Shown: positions 41,601-50,776, counted from the first letter of the stretch. The stretch: 64,000 nt of DNA from CAJFUR01 sp904420575 (GCA_965119745.1 OZ221973.1:434001-498000), one strand, 5' to 3'. Notes: a model not told the origin generated them from the sequence alone. A program made the numbers and translations.

Positions 41601-42311
41601 CTACCGGCCGCACGGCGCAGCTTGCTGCGCCGGTGCCAGCGAGGCCGCGTCCATCTCCACCCATGCGCACGTCATGCGGGCAAGTCCCCGATAGAAGTCC
41701 GTTTCGGAAAACCGCTCGACCGCCTTCGCGAACGGCTCGACCCACTGTGCCAGATGGTCCCCGATAAACGCCGCCTGCTGCGCGCGCAGGGCTCGGGCGC
41801 CTTCCGCGTCTTTCCTGTCCCAGGCGGCCCTCTCGCGCCCCACCAGATGGCGCATGAAGCTCAGCTCGCACGCCAGGTGGTCCTGCGCGATGATGCGTTC
41901 CGTGTCGGGCGCGAACTCCCCCGCGCGGTACGCCTGAGACACCTGGGCGCACCGGTCGCCGCCGAGCGTCTTTCCCCCGGACCGGTAGATCGACTCGTAG
42001 GGGTAGGCCGCGCGCAGGCCCGCCTCGTCGGCGGCGTCCGGGTCCGTGCCGTACCCCAGAAACGTCAGGCAGTAGTCGATGGCCAGCGCCGACTTGCCCC
42101 GGGCCACGTCTTCCACGCCGTCCAGATACCGGCGCAGCAGGGCGCAGCCTTCGTCGAACCGGCTATCGCCCGTGGGCTCCGCCGCGAAGCTTTCCTTGAG
42201 GTCGGCCAGCAATTCGGCATCGACCTCGCGCTGGAAGAGCCGCGCAAGCATGGCGTAGTTGTCGTAGCGGTCGTGCGCCTCGCGGCACCAGGCCGCTTCC
42301 TGCTGGTCCAT
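41601..42311 (-). CDS. TorD/DmsD-family molybdoenzyme chaperone
   Basis: The start at 42311 follows GGAGGG and gives a 236-residue all-helical protein. Its DHLACELSFMRHLVGRE and the E-x-x-H helix patterns match the TorD/NarJ family, which binds apo-molybdoenzymes and protects them until the cofactor is inserted. Most family members recognise Tat signals. The two catalytic subunits of this operon have none, so here it likely acts as a NarJ-like folding chaperone. It lies between the two molybdoenzyme pairs and may serve both. Confidence 0.87.
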   Translation of the reverse strand: MDQQEAAWCREAHDRYDNYAMLARLFQREVDAELLADLKESFAAEPTGDSRFDEGCALLRRYLDGVEDVARGKSALAIDYCLTFLGYGTDPDAADEAGLRAAYPYESIYRSGGKTLGGDRCAQVSQAYRAGEFAPDTERIIAQDHLACELSFMRHLVGRERAAWDRKDAEGARALRAQQAAFIGDHLAQWVEPFAKAVERFSETDFYRGLARMTCAWVEMDAASLAPAQQAAPCGR

Positions 42312-42456
42312 GTAGCCCTCCGTCCCTGTGTCCTTCGCCGTTTTGCCCAAGCCCGCCCCGCCGTGCCCGGCGGCCGAAGCCGCCGGGCCTCTTGAAACGG
42401 GGCCGTGCGCCGCACGGGCACCCCTGCAGCCCTGCGGGCACTCGCCCGCCAGCGCG

Positions 42457-42804
42457 TCAGTAGCAGTAGGGCTTGGGCACGAACAGCACCTGGTTGGGCT
42501 TCTCTTCCAGCTCTTTGGCCAGTTCCTCCACCGTGCCGTACTGCATGACTCCGGCCAGGCAGTGATGCACGCAGCTGGGCTGCTTGCCTTTGGCCGTGCG
42601 CTCGGCGCACAGGTCGCACAGGCGCGTGGGCGTGGGGATCTTGTTCCAGTTGAACTTGCCGTCCGAGCATTCCCACGGGCCGTCATCAAGCAGGCGGATG
42701 CCCCATTGCCCCACGGGGATGTGGTGCTCTTCCTTGCACGCGACCTCGCACGACTGGCATCCCGTGCAGAATTCGTAGTCGATGAGCAAACCGTATGCCG
42801 CCAT
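42457..42804 (-). CDS. 4Fe-4S ferredoxin subunit of molybdopterin oxidoreductase 2
   Basis: The 115-residue protein has two 4Fe-4S motifs: Cys13, 16, 19, 23 (CTGCQSCEVAC) and Cys63, 66, 78, 82 (CDLC, CVHHC). It starts immediately at the stop codon of the catalytic gene (ATG at 42804, stop ends 42805), so translation is coupled. It ends without the extension seen in the subunit at 38655. It is the electron-transfer partner of the catalytic subunit at 42805. Confidence 0.93.
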   Translation of the reverse strand: MAAYGLLIDYEFCTGCQSCEVACKEEHHIPVGQWGIRLLDDGPWECSDGKFNWNKIPTPTRLCDLCAERTAKGKQPSCVHHCLAGVMQYGTVEELAKELEEKPNQVLFVPKPYCY

Positions 42805-45144
42805 CTAAATCACCAGCTTTCCGAAGCGGTCCCAGACTTCCATCATGTCGGTGTCGTAGCTTTCCGCAAGCGGCTTCACGCTGCAGAGGATGCACTTGAA
42901 CGGCGCGCCGAAACCGAGCTTGCCGATGTACTTGTGAGGGATGAGCTCGTTGATGTTGGAGCGCCACACCTCGTAGAGCGTCGGCTCTTCGCCGTCCTTT
43001 TCGGGGAACCAGAAGCCGTGCTGGGCATGCACCACGCCAGGCTTGACGATCTGGCTCACCTTCGCTTTGAGCACGCAGGTGCCGAACGGGTTGGACACTT
43101 CCACCCACTGGCCGTCGGCCACGCCGTACTTCGCCGCGTCCTGCGGGTTGATCTCGATCAGCGGGTCGGGATTCATCTCGCGCAGATAGGGGATCTGCTT
43201 GCCTTCGGAATGGAAGTAGCAGTACGTGCGCGCGCCCGTGGTGAGCACGAGCGGGTACGTCTCGGCGATGTCGGGCGTGGACACCGGGGAGAGCTGCGGT
43301 TCCTCGTAGTAGGGCAGCGGGTCCTCGCCAAACTGGCGGAACATGGTCGAGTACAGCTCCACGCGGCCGGTGGGCGTGTTGAAGCCCGGCTGGCCGTCGG
43401 GACGCAGGCGGCCGGACTCGTACTTGCGGTAGCCGCACATCTCGGTCTTCTGGTGCACCACCTCTTCGCGCAGCTCTTCGAAGCTCTGCTTGTAGTTCAG
43501 GCGGTAGTCGGCCAAGAAGTCGTAGTAGTCCTTGTACTTCTCGAAGTTGACCGGCATGCAGCGCAGGCCCAGCTCGTACATGATCTCGCAGTCGCCCTTG
43601 CAGTCGCCCACCGTGATGGACTTGTTCACGGCGCCCGCCATGATGGGGGACGCGCCGTAATGGGTGTACACCACCGTGTCATGCTCGACCGTGGACGAGA
43701 GCGGCAGGAACACCTCGCAGCACGCCTGGATGGTGGGCGTCATCCACACGTCGATGCCGAAGCACCACTCCAGGTTCTTGACCATGGCGTCGTGCCAGCG
43801 CTTGGGCTGCGCGGCGCAGGTGCCGGCCAGGAAGTTCGTGTCTTCGAAGCCGCCCATCTTGAAGGGATAGTATTCGGCGTCGTCGCCTGCCTCCAGCGTG
43901 TCGAGCACCATGTCGCACTGGGCGTTCAGCACCAGGCCCACGTAGGCCGGGTATTCCTTGATGCCCAGGATCTTGCTCTGCAGTTCCGGGCCCAGGTTGC
44001 CCCAGCCGAATCCCAGCTCCAGGCCGTCGTTCACGTCGCCGATGAGCTGGCCGCCCGGAACGTCGATGTTGCCCGTGATGGCCTCGAGCGCCAGGATGCA
44101 GTGACCGGCCTGCACGCCGTTGGACTTCTGATCGATGCCCAGGCCCCAGGCGATCTGCGCCGGCTTCGCCTTGGCGTAGGCGCGCGACGCCTCGCGGATG
44201 AGGTCGGCGTCCACGCCCGTGATCTCGGCAGCCTTCTCCACCGGCATGGTCGCCACGCGCTCGGAGAGCTCTTCGAAGCCGTAGCACCATTTCTCGACGA
44301 AATCGTGGTCGTAGAGGTCTTCGGAAATGATGACGTTGAGCATGGCCATGGCCAGCGCCGTGTCGGTGCCCGGACGCAGCCGCAGATGCCAGTCGGCGCG
44401 CGTCGACACCCAATTCACGCGCGGCTCGACGCACATGAGCTTGGAGCCGCGGCGCATCATGTCGATGGCGGCATGGCCGAACAGGCCGTCGCCGTTGGAC
44501 GGCAGGGGCTCCTTGGCCCAGAACACGATGAGCTCGGGCAGCTCGAACATCGGGTCGTCGTAGCGTCCCGGCAGGCCGCCCGCGTAGTCCATCTCGGGAT
44601 ACGTGGCGCCCAGCACGTACGTGGTGCCGGCGACGCGCGGGATGTAGCACGAGTAGCCGGACTGCGTGTAGCAGGCGTTCGGCGTGCCGATGCAGGCCTG
44701 CGCATAGGCCGGGAGCATGGGGCCGCCTTCGCGGCCGGTGCCGCCCATGATGAGGATGGATTCGGCCCCGTAGTTCTCCTTGTAGTAGGCCACCTTCTCG
44801 GCAATGAGGTCGAATGCCTCGTCCCAGGTGATGCGCTCCCACTTGTTCTTGCCGCGGTCCTCGCGGGCGCGCTTCATGGGATAGCGCACGCGGTCCGGGT
44901 TGTACACGTAGTCGCGGATGGTGAGGCAGCGAACGCACAGGCGGCCGTTCGTGATGGGATGGTTCTCGTCGCCTTCGATCTTCACCAGTTCGCCGGCGGC
45001 GTTCACGTAGGTCTTGATGCCGCATCCCGTGGGATGGCATCCCGGAGGCGACCAGGCGCATCCGCGGGTGACGGTCAGGCCGTCCTCTTCGAAGCGCCAC
45101 GGTTTGCCGAGGTCGGCCGTGCCTTGGCCTTTGAAAATCTTCAT
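42805..45144 (-). CDS. Molybdopterin oxidoreductase 2, catalytic subunit (catechol dehydroxylase-like)
   Basis: The start at 45144 (MKIFKGQGTADLGKPWRFEE) gives 779 residues. It has the four conserved cysteines Cys36, Cys41, Cys70 and Cys73 (GCHPTGC, RLCVRC) and Cys166 in GYSCYIPR as the likely molybdenum ligand. MGD contacts GGTGREGGP and IVFWAKEPLPSNG are clear. It has no Tat signal, so is cytoplasmic. It shares about half of its residues by eye with oxidoreductase 1 and ends in the same KLGFGAP...KCILC segment. This duplication within one operon suggests two related substrates or two steps. The catechol dehydroxylase assignment is by architecture and context. Confidence 0.88.
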   Translation of the reverse strand: MKIFKGQGTADLGKPWRFEEDGLTVTRGCAWSPPGCHPTGCGIKTYVNAAGELVKIEGDENHPITNGRLCVRCLTIRDYVYNPDRVRYPMKRAREDRGKNKWERITWDEAFDLIAEKVAYYKENYGAESILIMGGTGREGGPMLPAYAQACIGTPNACYTQSGYSCYIPRVAGTTYVLGATYPEMDYAGGLPGRYDDPMFELPELIVFWAKEPLPSNGDGLFGHAAIDMMRRGSKLMCVEPRVNWVSTRADWHLRLRPGTDTALAMAMLNVIISEDLYDHDFVEKWCYGFEELSERVATMPVEKAAEITGVDADLIREASRAYAKAKPAQIAWGLGIDQKSNGVQAGHCILALEAITGNIDVPGGQLIGDVNDGLELGFGWGNLGPELQSKILGIKEYPAYVGLVLNAQCDMVLDTLEAGDDAEYYPFKMGGFEDTNFLAGTCAAQPKRWHDAMVKNLEWCFGIDVWMTPTIQACCEVFLPLSSTVEHDTVVYTHYGASPIMAGAVNKSITVGDCKGDCEIMYELGLRCMPVNFEKYKDYYDFLADYRLNYKQSFEELREEVVHQKTEMCGYRKYESGRLRPDGQPGFNTPTGRVELYSTMFRQFGEDPLPYYEEPQLSPVSTPDIAETYPLVLTTGARTYCYFHSEGKQIPYLREMNPDPLIEINPQDAAKYGVADGQWVEVSNPFGTCVLKAKVSQIVKPGVVHAQHGFWFPEKDGEEPTLYEVWRSNINELIPHKYIGKLGFGAPFKCILCSVKPLAESYDTDMMEVWDRFGKLVI

Positions 45145-45240
45145 GCCCTCTCCTCTTCTCGTCTTGTGGTTCTTACGGCTCGAAGCCGTTCGCGCGCCGC
45201 TTGCGACGCGGCGCGCGACCGGCCGCCACACGAGCGCGCC

Positions 45241-45525
45241 CTAGCGCCCTGGCGCCTTCGGGACGCCGGGAGCTGCAGGCACGCCAGGCGCTCCCGGGGC
45301 GCCAGGGGCCTTGGGGGCTCCCGGGGCGCCAGGTGCCGCCGGGACGCCGGGAACGCCGGGGACGCCCGGCATGCCCGCAGCGGAGGAGCCGGGCACGAAG
45401 TAGGGGCTTTCCTCTTCGGGCAGCTCGGCCCCGCACTCGGGACACGCCTTGTCGTCCATGCCGCACTTCGCGCCGCATGCCGGGCAAGGGCGATCGATCT
45501 CGATAGCGGCCGGTCTGAAACACAT
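45241..45525 (-). CDS. Zinc-ribbon protein with collagen-like tail
   Basis: The start at 45525 (AAAGGAG upstream) gives 94 residues, beginning MCFRPAAIEIDRPCPACGAK, with a CxxC...CxxC ribbon (CPACGAKCGMDDKACPECGA) and a tail of G-x-P/A triplets (GAPGAPKAPGAPGAP). The protein at 58422 starts with the same MCFRPAA and has the same tail. It is the first gene of the molybdoenzyme operon, 96 bases before the catalytic gene. I do not recognise a family. The shared MCFRPAA signature and tail indicate a conserved accessory protein of this enzyme class. Confidence 0.82.
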   Translation of the reverse strand: MCFRPAAIEIDRPCPACGAKCGMDDKACPECGAELPEEESPYFVPGSSAAGMPGVPGVPGVPAAPGAPGAPKAPGAPGAPGVPAAPGVPKAPGR

Positions 45526-45714
45526 GCGCACCACTCCTTTCGTTCCTTGCACGGAACTTCCCGCGAGCGCCGCGCAGGGCACGCGCCCGCTTGTGCGTGG
45601 GAAGGCTCCGCTTGCGTACCCGTGCGCCAGGGCCCTTTCTTGCAGGGACCGCAGGTTCCGGGACGCGTTTGCACGCTTCTTCGACAAGAACATAACGCCT
45701 GCCGCAAACATAGG

Positions 45715-45735
45715 TTCCCAGCGAGCAGTTGGGAA
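45715..45735 (-). promoter_or_regulatory. Dyad upstream of the molybdoenzyme operon
   Basis: TTCCCA (45715-45720) and TGGGAA (45730-45735) form a dyad with a nine-base spacer, about 190 bases upstream of the first gene of the operon. It lies in the 525-base gap 45526-46050, which also contains the terminator at 45869-45893 and no other gene. It is a candidate site for the membrane LuxR encoded at 47534. Confidence 0.4.
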
Positions 45736-45868
45736 TCGTACATGAATGAGGAAATCGCGCAGCAGCGTCGAAAACCCTCATACCCCCGGTCCGAACAAGC
45801 CGGGTCCGAGGCCTCTCATGACATTGTTTCACCTGATAGAAGCCTCGTAATGGCCCCTTGCGCAAGAC

Positions 45869-45893
45869 GGCCCGGCCGGGCGTATGCCGGGCC
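45869..45893 (-). terminator. GC hairpin after the MFS gene
   Basis: An eight-base stem GGCCCGGC (45869-45876) pairs with GCCGGGCC (45886-45893) over a nine-base loop, downstream of the transporter that ends at 46051. There is no T tract. Confidence 0.45.
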
Positions 45894-46050
45894 GGGCCGC
45901 TCAGGATGCAGAGTGACACGTGGCGGGGAGGGACGGGACGCGCGCTCGCAGGGCGAGACGTGCGGATTCTCGCGCGCAGAGCGCGAGCCGCACGCCGCCC
46001 TCCCCCTTCTCGGCGCAGCGGTTCGCCTTCCCCTGCCGCCGTCTACGCCG

Positions 46051-47262
46051 TCAGCGCAGCGACTTGCGCACCGTCACGAAGAAGATGACGAGGCAGACGA
46101 TGTAGCAGGGAACCAGCGACACGTACGAACCCGTGCTCCATCCGAAGGCGGTGATGGCGTTGCCCATGAAGATGGCGCCCAGGAACATGCCGAAGTTCTG
46201 CGTGAAGGCCACCAGGCTGTTGGCGGCCGGGACGTCGTCCGGCTCCACCGTGTCGGGCGTGGCCTGCCAGATGACGGAAGGCACGAAGCCGCCCACGATG
46301 CCGGCGAGGATCATGATGCCCCAATAGAGGTTCGGGTCCTGGCACGTGAAGACGATGGCCGTGTACACCACGCCCACCACCAGCGATATGAACAGGATCC
46401 ACTTGCGTGTCTTGAGCAGGTCGGACAGCCACCCCGAAAGAGGCGCGCCGATGGCGCCGGCCACGCCGAACGCCGAGGCGATGGCCGTGGCGAACACCAG
46501 CGAGGTCGCCAGCTGCTCGGTCAGATACGTGGTCAAAAAGCCGTTGATGGCCATGAACGCCGCTTCGTCGAACAGGAAGATGAGCGCCAGGCCCCACAGC
46601 GCCTTGTTCTTGTAGGCGCGCTTGAACTGCGCCTTGCCATGCGGCTGCGCCTCTTCTTCGGATGCCTGCGGGTCGGCAGGCTCGCGGTACACGACGAAGA
46701 ACAGGATGCCGACCACGATGTCGAAGACGACCGTTCCCCACCAGACCGCCTGCCACGGCATGCCCAGGGTGTCCACCATGAAGCCGTACAGCACCGGGCA
46801 GATGCACATGGCAAGCGCCACCCACATGGCCCAGATGCCCAGCGGCAGGCCGCGCTTCTCAGGCTTGAACCAGGGCGCGATGGCGGAAGCGCCCGCCACG
46901 CCCATGACGCCCATGCCTGCGCCCTCGAACACGCGGCTGGCCATGAAGATCGTGACGTCGGTCGTCATCGCTCCCATGATCGAGCCGATGATCGCGCAAG
47001 CGATGGCGACCATCACGACGTTGCGGATGCCGAACCTGTTGATGAGCCCCGTCGTGGGGAACGCCATGACGAAGCCCAGCACGTAGAACAGGGCGATGAC
47101 CCAGCCCAGCACGTCGGGCCCGAAGCCGAACTGGCCCATGATGACGGGTGCCAAGGCGGTGACCTTCGCCATGTTCGCCGGCGCCGTGAAGCCGGCAAGG
47201 AACGTGACGGCAAGGATCGCCCATCCGTATCCCGAGTCGGTACTCTTGGTTTTTATTGCCAT
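46051..47262 (-). CDS. MFS transporter, OFA-like (carboxylate) type
   Basis: The 403-residue protein has twelve membrane helices and starts MAIKTKSTDSGYGWAILAV with AAGGAGG upstream. Its beginning FLAGFTAPANMAKVTALAPV and the loop GLINRFGIRNVVM resemble oxalate/formate antiporter-like carriers of organic anions. The position between the molybdoenzyme operon and its presumed LuxR regulator suggests uptake of an aromatic acid substrate. That link is inference from the organisation of catechol dehydroxylase loci, which often carry an MFS gene. Confidence 0.87.
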   Translation of the reverse strand: MAIKTKSTDSGYGWAILAVTFLAGFTAPANMAKVTALAPVIMGQFGFGPDVLGWVIALFYVLGFVMAFPTTGLINRFGIRNVVMVAIACAIIGSIMGAMTTDVTIFMASRVFEGAGMGVMGVAGASAIAPWFKPEKRGLPLGIWAMWVALAMCICPVLYGFMVDTLGMPWQAVWWGTVVFDIVVGILFFVVYREPADPQASEEEAQPHGKAQFKRAYKNKALWGLALIFLFDEAAFMAINGFLTTYLTEQLATSLVFATAIASAFGVAGAIGAPLSGWLSDLLKTRKWILFISLVVGVVYTAIVFTCQDPNLYWGIMILAGIVGGFVPSVIWQATPDTVEPDDVPAANSLVAFTQNFGMFLGAIFMGNAITAFGWSTGSYVSLVPCYIVCLVIFFVTVRKSLR

Positions 47263-47336
47263 TTGAGTCCTCCTTATCGAATAGCCCCGTTATGTCCCGT
47301 GAGCGCCGCGCATTCCCCTGCAGCACCGTCGAAGCT

Positions 47337-47358
47337 CCCCGAACCGCACAATTCGGGG
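47337..47358. promoter_or_regulatory. Perfect hairpin between LuxR and MFS genes
   Basis: CCCCGAA (47337-47343) pairs with TTCGGGG (47352-47358), loop of eight. It is 75 bases upstream of the MFS start and 175 bases after the LuxR stop, so it may be terminator or operator. The 271-base gap 47263-47533 contains nothing else that I recognise. Confidence 0.4.
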
Positions 47359-47533
47359 CACGGTGATTTTCCATCCGAACGAGGCCGTTTGAGAATTGAC
47401 CCTGTGTGAGGAAAACGGGGCTTTCCGAAAGGATGACGCCTGGCGCGACCGCCTCGAACCGCAGGTATGAGGGCTGCGGCGGCGCACCATCGTCCCGCCT
47501 GGCAACGCATGCGAGCCGGACGGGGCGTCATGG

Positions 47534-49180
47534 TCAGGACGTGGTTTCGTCGGTGGCGTCGGGCTCTTCGTCCACCAGCTCGATCCCCTCGATGAAGTCG
47601 AGCAGCTCCTGGCGCGAATGGACGCCGAACTTGCGGTAGATGTTGTAGATGTGTGTCTTCGCCGTGGACTGCGAGATGTAGAACTTGTCCATGATGTACT
47701 TGGCGTCCCGCCCTTTGAGCAGCGTCGCCAGCACTTCGCGCTCACGCGGCGAGAGGCGGTAGCGCTCGCACGCCGCCTCGGTCTTCCGATGCCACAAGGC
47801 CTTCCGCCGACCCTCGTGCTCTATCTGCGCATGCGTCTCTTCGTCGAGCGCCATCTCGATGACGGGCTCGAACGGATATATCTGGTAGTTCACCCTGATC
47901 TGCATCCAGGCGCACACGACGACGGCCACCAGGCATATGACCTGAAGCGCAAGGGGGGCGCCCACGGCTTCGCCCAGTGCGGCACCGGCCACGGACAAGG
48001 AGCCGCCCAGGGCAATGCCCAGGAAGAAGACCGACCCTTCCTGGCCGAACAGCCACACGGGCGAGATCATGTCGAAACGGGAGGTCTCCACGACGGCGTT
48101 CAAGAGCACGATGACGTTCAGGCTGGTAAAGCAGAGGTAGACGGCCAATATGACCAGCCGCAGATCTTCGGGGACAAGCGGCAAAAGCAGCAGCAGGGCG
48201 GCCGACACGAACGCCATGCTCTTTTTCAGTGACTCCTTGTACGTGCGCTCGTCAAGTTGCCGCAGCATGAGCGAGAGGATGCCCGCCACGCCCACGGCCG
48301 ACCCGACCACCGCCGTCACCGTCTCGCGCGGATACGTCGAGAGGAGAGCGAGGAAGGCCGCCCCGAACATGAAGCCGATGAGCAGCAGCGTATGGTTGTT
48401 GCCCTTCACCTTGATGCTGCGGTCTTTGGAATCGGCGGCGCTCACGAACTCTCCCCCGCCATGCGGCTTGAAGCCGAAGAGCAGCGTCACCATCACCGAC
48501 ACGGCCATGGAAACGGACACCATGACGCCCGAAGTGGGAAACCCGACCTGCGAGAGCACCAATGCCATCGCCCCCACGTACATGAACAGGGCATCGACGA
48601 TGAACATGAGCGCCTTGCGCGCCAAGGCCACCAGAAAGCGCCCGTACAGAAACGATGCCGCAACCAAACCGCAGCTGGCGCATGCCAGGGAAGCCGCCGA
48701 GACCCCCATCCAAAGAAACAGCGCCGCCAACACGAACGCCGCGGCGTGCAGGCAGGCAAGCACGCGTTCGCCGGCAATCCCCTTCCCGGCTTCGCTTCCC
48801 GTCGTGGCAGACGGATCGCGCATCGACCGCCTGTCGTTCGGCAGGACGGCCCCGCATTCGCCGCGACCGGCTTCTTCCGAGAAAGCGCGGCGGCGGCGCG
48901 AGCGACCGAACTGGATGACGTCGGTGAGCAGCTGCCCGCATCTCAGCAAGAGCGAGGCGGCAAGGGCCGAACACACGGCCATGAGCCCGCAGGAAACCAC
49001 GTCCTGCGTGCGGCACACGACTTCTACCAGAACGAGCGCGGCATTGCCCAGAGAAAGCCCGAATCCAAGGCACCCATCGAGCAGGACCGTCTCGAAATCC
49101 TCTTCGTTTTCGCCGATGGGCCGTGCTGCCGACGAGGATGGCTCCTCGTTTTGCGTTGACTTCGCCTGTGCCTTTTCCAT
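47534..49180 (-). CDS. LuxR-family regulator with polytopic membrane domain
   Basis: The 548-residue protein has an Asp/Glu-rich N-terminal tail, about twelve hydrophobic segments from residue 33 to 430 and a C-terminal LuxR helix-turn-helix at about 468-530 (LSPREREVLATLLKGRDAKY, then STAKTHIYNIYRKFGVHSRQ). A Gly/Ser/Arg-rich loop lies near residue 95-135. It is the fourth such regulator in the window. It is upstream of and codirectional with the OFA-like transporter and molybdoenzyme operon, so it likely induces them. The start follows GAGGGGG. Confidence 0.88.
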   Translation of the reverse strand: MEKAQAKSTQNEEPSSSAARPIGENEEDFETVLLDGCLGFGLSLGNAALVLVEVVCRTQDVVSCGLMAVCSALAASLLLRCGQLLTDVIQFGRSRRRRAFSEEAGRGECGAVLPNDRRSMRDPSATTGSEAGKGIAGERVLACLHAAAFVLAALFLWMGVSAASLACASCGLVAASFLYGRFLVALARKALMFIVDALFMYVGAMALVLSQVGFPTSGVMVSVSMAVSVMVTLLFGFKPHGGGEFVSAADSKDRSIKVKGNNHTLLLIGFMFGAAFLALLSTYPRETVTAVVGSAVGVAGILSLMLRQLDERTYKESLKKSMAFVSAALLLLLPLVPEDLRLVILAVYLCFTSLNVIVLLNAVVETSRFDMISPVWLFGQEGSVFFLGIALGGSLSVAGAALGEAVGAPLALQVICLVAVVVCAWMQIRVNYQIYPFEPVIEMALDEETHAQIEHEGRRKALWHRKTEAACERYRLSPREREVLATLLKGRDAKYIMDKFYISQSTAKTHIYNIYRKFGVHSRQELLDFIEGIELVDEEPDATDETTS

Positions 49181-49305
49181 ACATGAACCCCCTCATGCAT
49201 AAGCGCACCATTATTCTCGAAGTAAGATATCGTAAGTCGAAAAAGGGACACGGCGACGAACGAACCTCGTCTTCACTTTACCATCCTGCAACCGTCGGGA
49301 ACCAT

Positions 49306-49320
49306 CGTACCTCAGGTACG
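49306..49320. promoter_or_regulatory. Perfect 7-1-7 palindrome upstream of the LuxR gene
   Basis: CGTACCT-C-AGGTACG at 49306-49320 is perfectly symmetric. It lies 126 bases before the LuxR start and 26 bases after the downstream MFS stop. It may be an autoregulatory operator or a small bidirectional terminator. Confidence 0.45.
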
Positions 49321-49345
49321 AAAATGGCCGAAACGGAGTGCGAGC

Positions 49346-50638
49346 CTACCTCAGCCGGCACAGCAGCAATGCGGCCGTTCCCGCAAGTCCCAAGGCCATG
49401 AGCACCCCTCCGGCGAACAGCCACTGGGTCAGCTGCGCCCCCAAGAGCATCTGCACCAGATACGAGCCCAAGAATTGCCCGACGCCCTGCACGAGGATCA
49501 TGACGCCCATGCTGCCGGCCGCCAGGGCAGGGTCGGGCACCAGGTTGGCATAGCCCGAAAGGAACATGCCGATGCCGCCCATGCCCACCAGGCCCATGAC
49601 GCAGACCGCCACCCAGAGCAGCGCTCCCGTCTGCGTGTAAAGCAGGAAGGTGCACGGCCCCATGACCAGCATCGAGGCGACCAGAAGCGGCTTCGTTCGC
49701 CCCAGACGGTCCGACACGGCCCCGAACAGCGGCGACGACACCACCGAAAGCAGCATGGGAGCCGTGCTGATGAGGCCCGAAAGCGTGGGGTCGAAGCCCT
49801 GCATCTGCAGGATGGTGGGCACATACGTCAGCACTGCCAGAAGGCATACGTTGAAGGCCGCGAACCCAGCGAAGAACAAAAGCGTGTCGCGCCTGACCAG
49901 TGCCTTGCACACGGCTGCAAGGGGCAGGGAGGGGGCTTCGTCGCCGTTAGGGACCTTCGGCACCCGTATGGCCACCAGCACCAGTACCGCGGCAAGAGCG
50001 GCCACCACCGCAAACGCCGTCCACAGCCCGGAAAAGCCCGCCGTCTCGAACAGCGTGGGCACCAGCACCGCAGCCACCGTGGACCCGACACAGCCCCAGA
50101 TGCCCCATACGCCCATGGCCACGCCGATCTTGTCCGGACGCACGCACTGGCGCACCACCAGAGGCCCGCACGTCGTCAGGATGGTGAGGGCGGCCCCTTC
50201 GATGGCGCGGGAAACGACGAGCAGGGGCGCCATGCGCGCGAACAGGCCCACGACCGAGCCCGCTACGGCGATGCCGCAGGCCACGACCATCATGGTCTTC
50301 GCACCGAACCGCTTCGCCAGCATGCCCGACGGAATCGCCATGACGATGCTCGCCAGCGTGAAGATGGACATGAGCCACGAAGCCGTCTGGGCATCCAGGG
50401 AGAATTGCGCCATGAGCGGGGCCATGATGGTGGGCACCTTGTACTGGATCATGGCGACCGCAACGCCGGCCGCCAGAAGCACGATGCCCACGAACAAGGG
50501 ATTCTGGTGGCGTATGCCGGCGCCTTGCCGGGCAGAAGCCTCGGCGGCTGGGCTTGACGGCAAGTCCCCTTGCCGGCCTTTCTCGCCGCCTCTTTCACCG
50601 CCTCCCGCTCGCCCGCCCCTCAACGCCTCGTCAGCCAT
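49346..50638 (-). CDS. MFS transporter
   Basis: The start at 50638 follows GGAGGAC and yields 430 residues. A Gly/Arg-rich N-terminal tail of about 45 residues precedes twelve helices. Landmarks are MLAKRFGAKTMMVVACG for the loop 2-3 motif and SRAIEGAALTILTTCGPLVV. It resembles drug/metabolite exporters of the CynX/NimT or DHA1 type. It is codirectional with the LuxR gene. The upstream region contains a tandem repeat array (50671-50776). Confidence 0.87.
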   Translation of the reverse strand: MADEALRGGRAGGGERGGEKGRQGDLPSSPAAEASARQGAGIRHQNPLFVGIVLLAAGVAVAMIQYKVPTIMAPLMAQFSLDAQTASWLMSIFTLASIVMAIPSGMLAKRFGAKTMMVVACGIAVAGSVVGLFARMAPLLVVSRAIEGAALTILTTCGPLVVRQCVRPDKIGVAMGVWGIWGCVGSTVAAVLVPTLFETAGFSGLWTAFAVVAALAAVLVLVAIRVPKVPNGDEAPSLPLAAVCKALVRRDTLLFFAGFAAFNVCLLAVLTYVPTILQMQGFDPTLSGLISTAPMLLSVVSSPLFGAVSDRLGRTKPLLVASMLVMGPCTFLLYTQTGALLWVAVCVMGLVGMGGIGMFLSGYANLVPDPALAAGSMGVMILVQGVGQFLGSYLVQMLLGAQLTQWLFAGGVLMALGLAGTAALLLCRLR

Positions 50639-50670
50639 GCCCGTCCTCCGCCCATCCGGTTCGCTTTGCA

Positions 50671-50776
50671 CCTTCGCGACTTCGCGCCTTTGCGCCTTCG
50701 CGCCATTGTGACTTCGCGACTTTGCGCCTTCGCGCCATTGCGATTTCGCGACTTCGCGACTTCGCGACTTCGCGCC
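50671..50776. repeat. Array of short tandem repeats (about 9 bp unit)
   Basis: The unit ACTTCGCG(A/C) with variants TTGCGCC and TTCGCGCC is repeated about eleven times upstream of the MFS gene (rightward sequence). A spurious leftward frame reads it as repeats of Ala-Lys-Ser-Arg. The remaining 315 bases up to the small gene at 51092 hold no recognisable gene, and presumably contain divergent promoters. Confidence 0.8.

Noticed and set aside
42328..47409. Rightward open frame of 1693 codons
   Set aside because: It is antisense to molybdoenzyme 2 and its neighbours, which have clear motifs and ribosome sites. The translation is a His/Arg/Val/Gly-rich pattern typical of antisense frames in GC-rich genes.
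50671..50776. Possible CRISPR array
   Set aside because: Units are about 9 bases with no spacers and no cas genes in the window.
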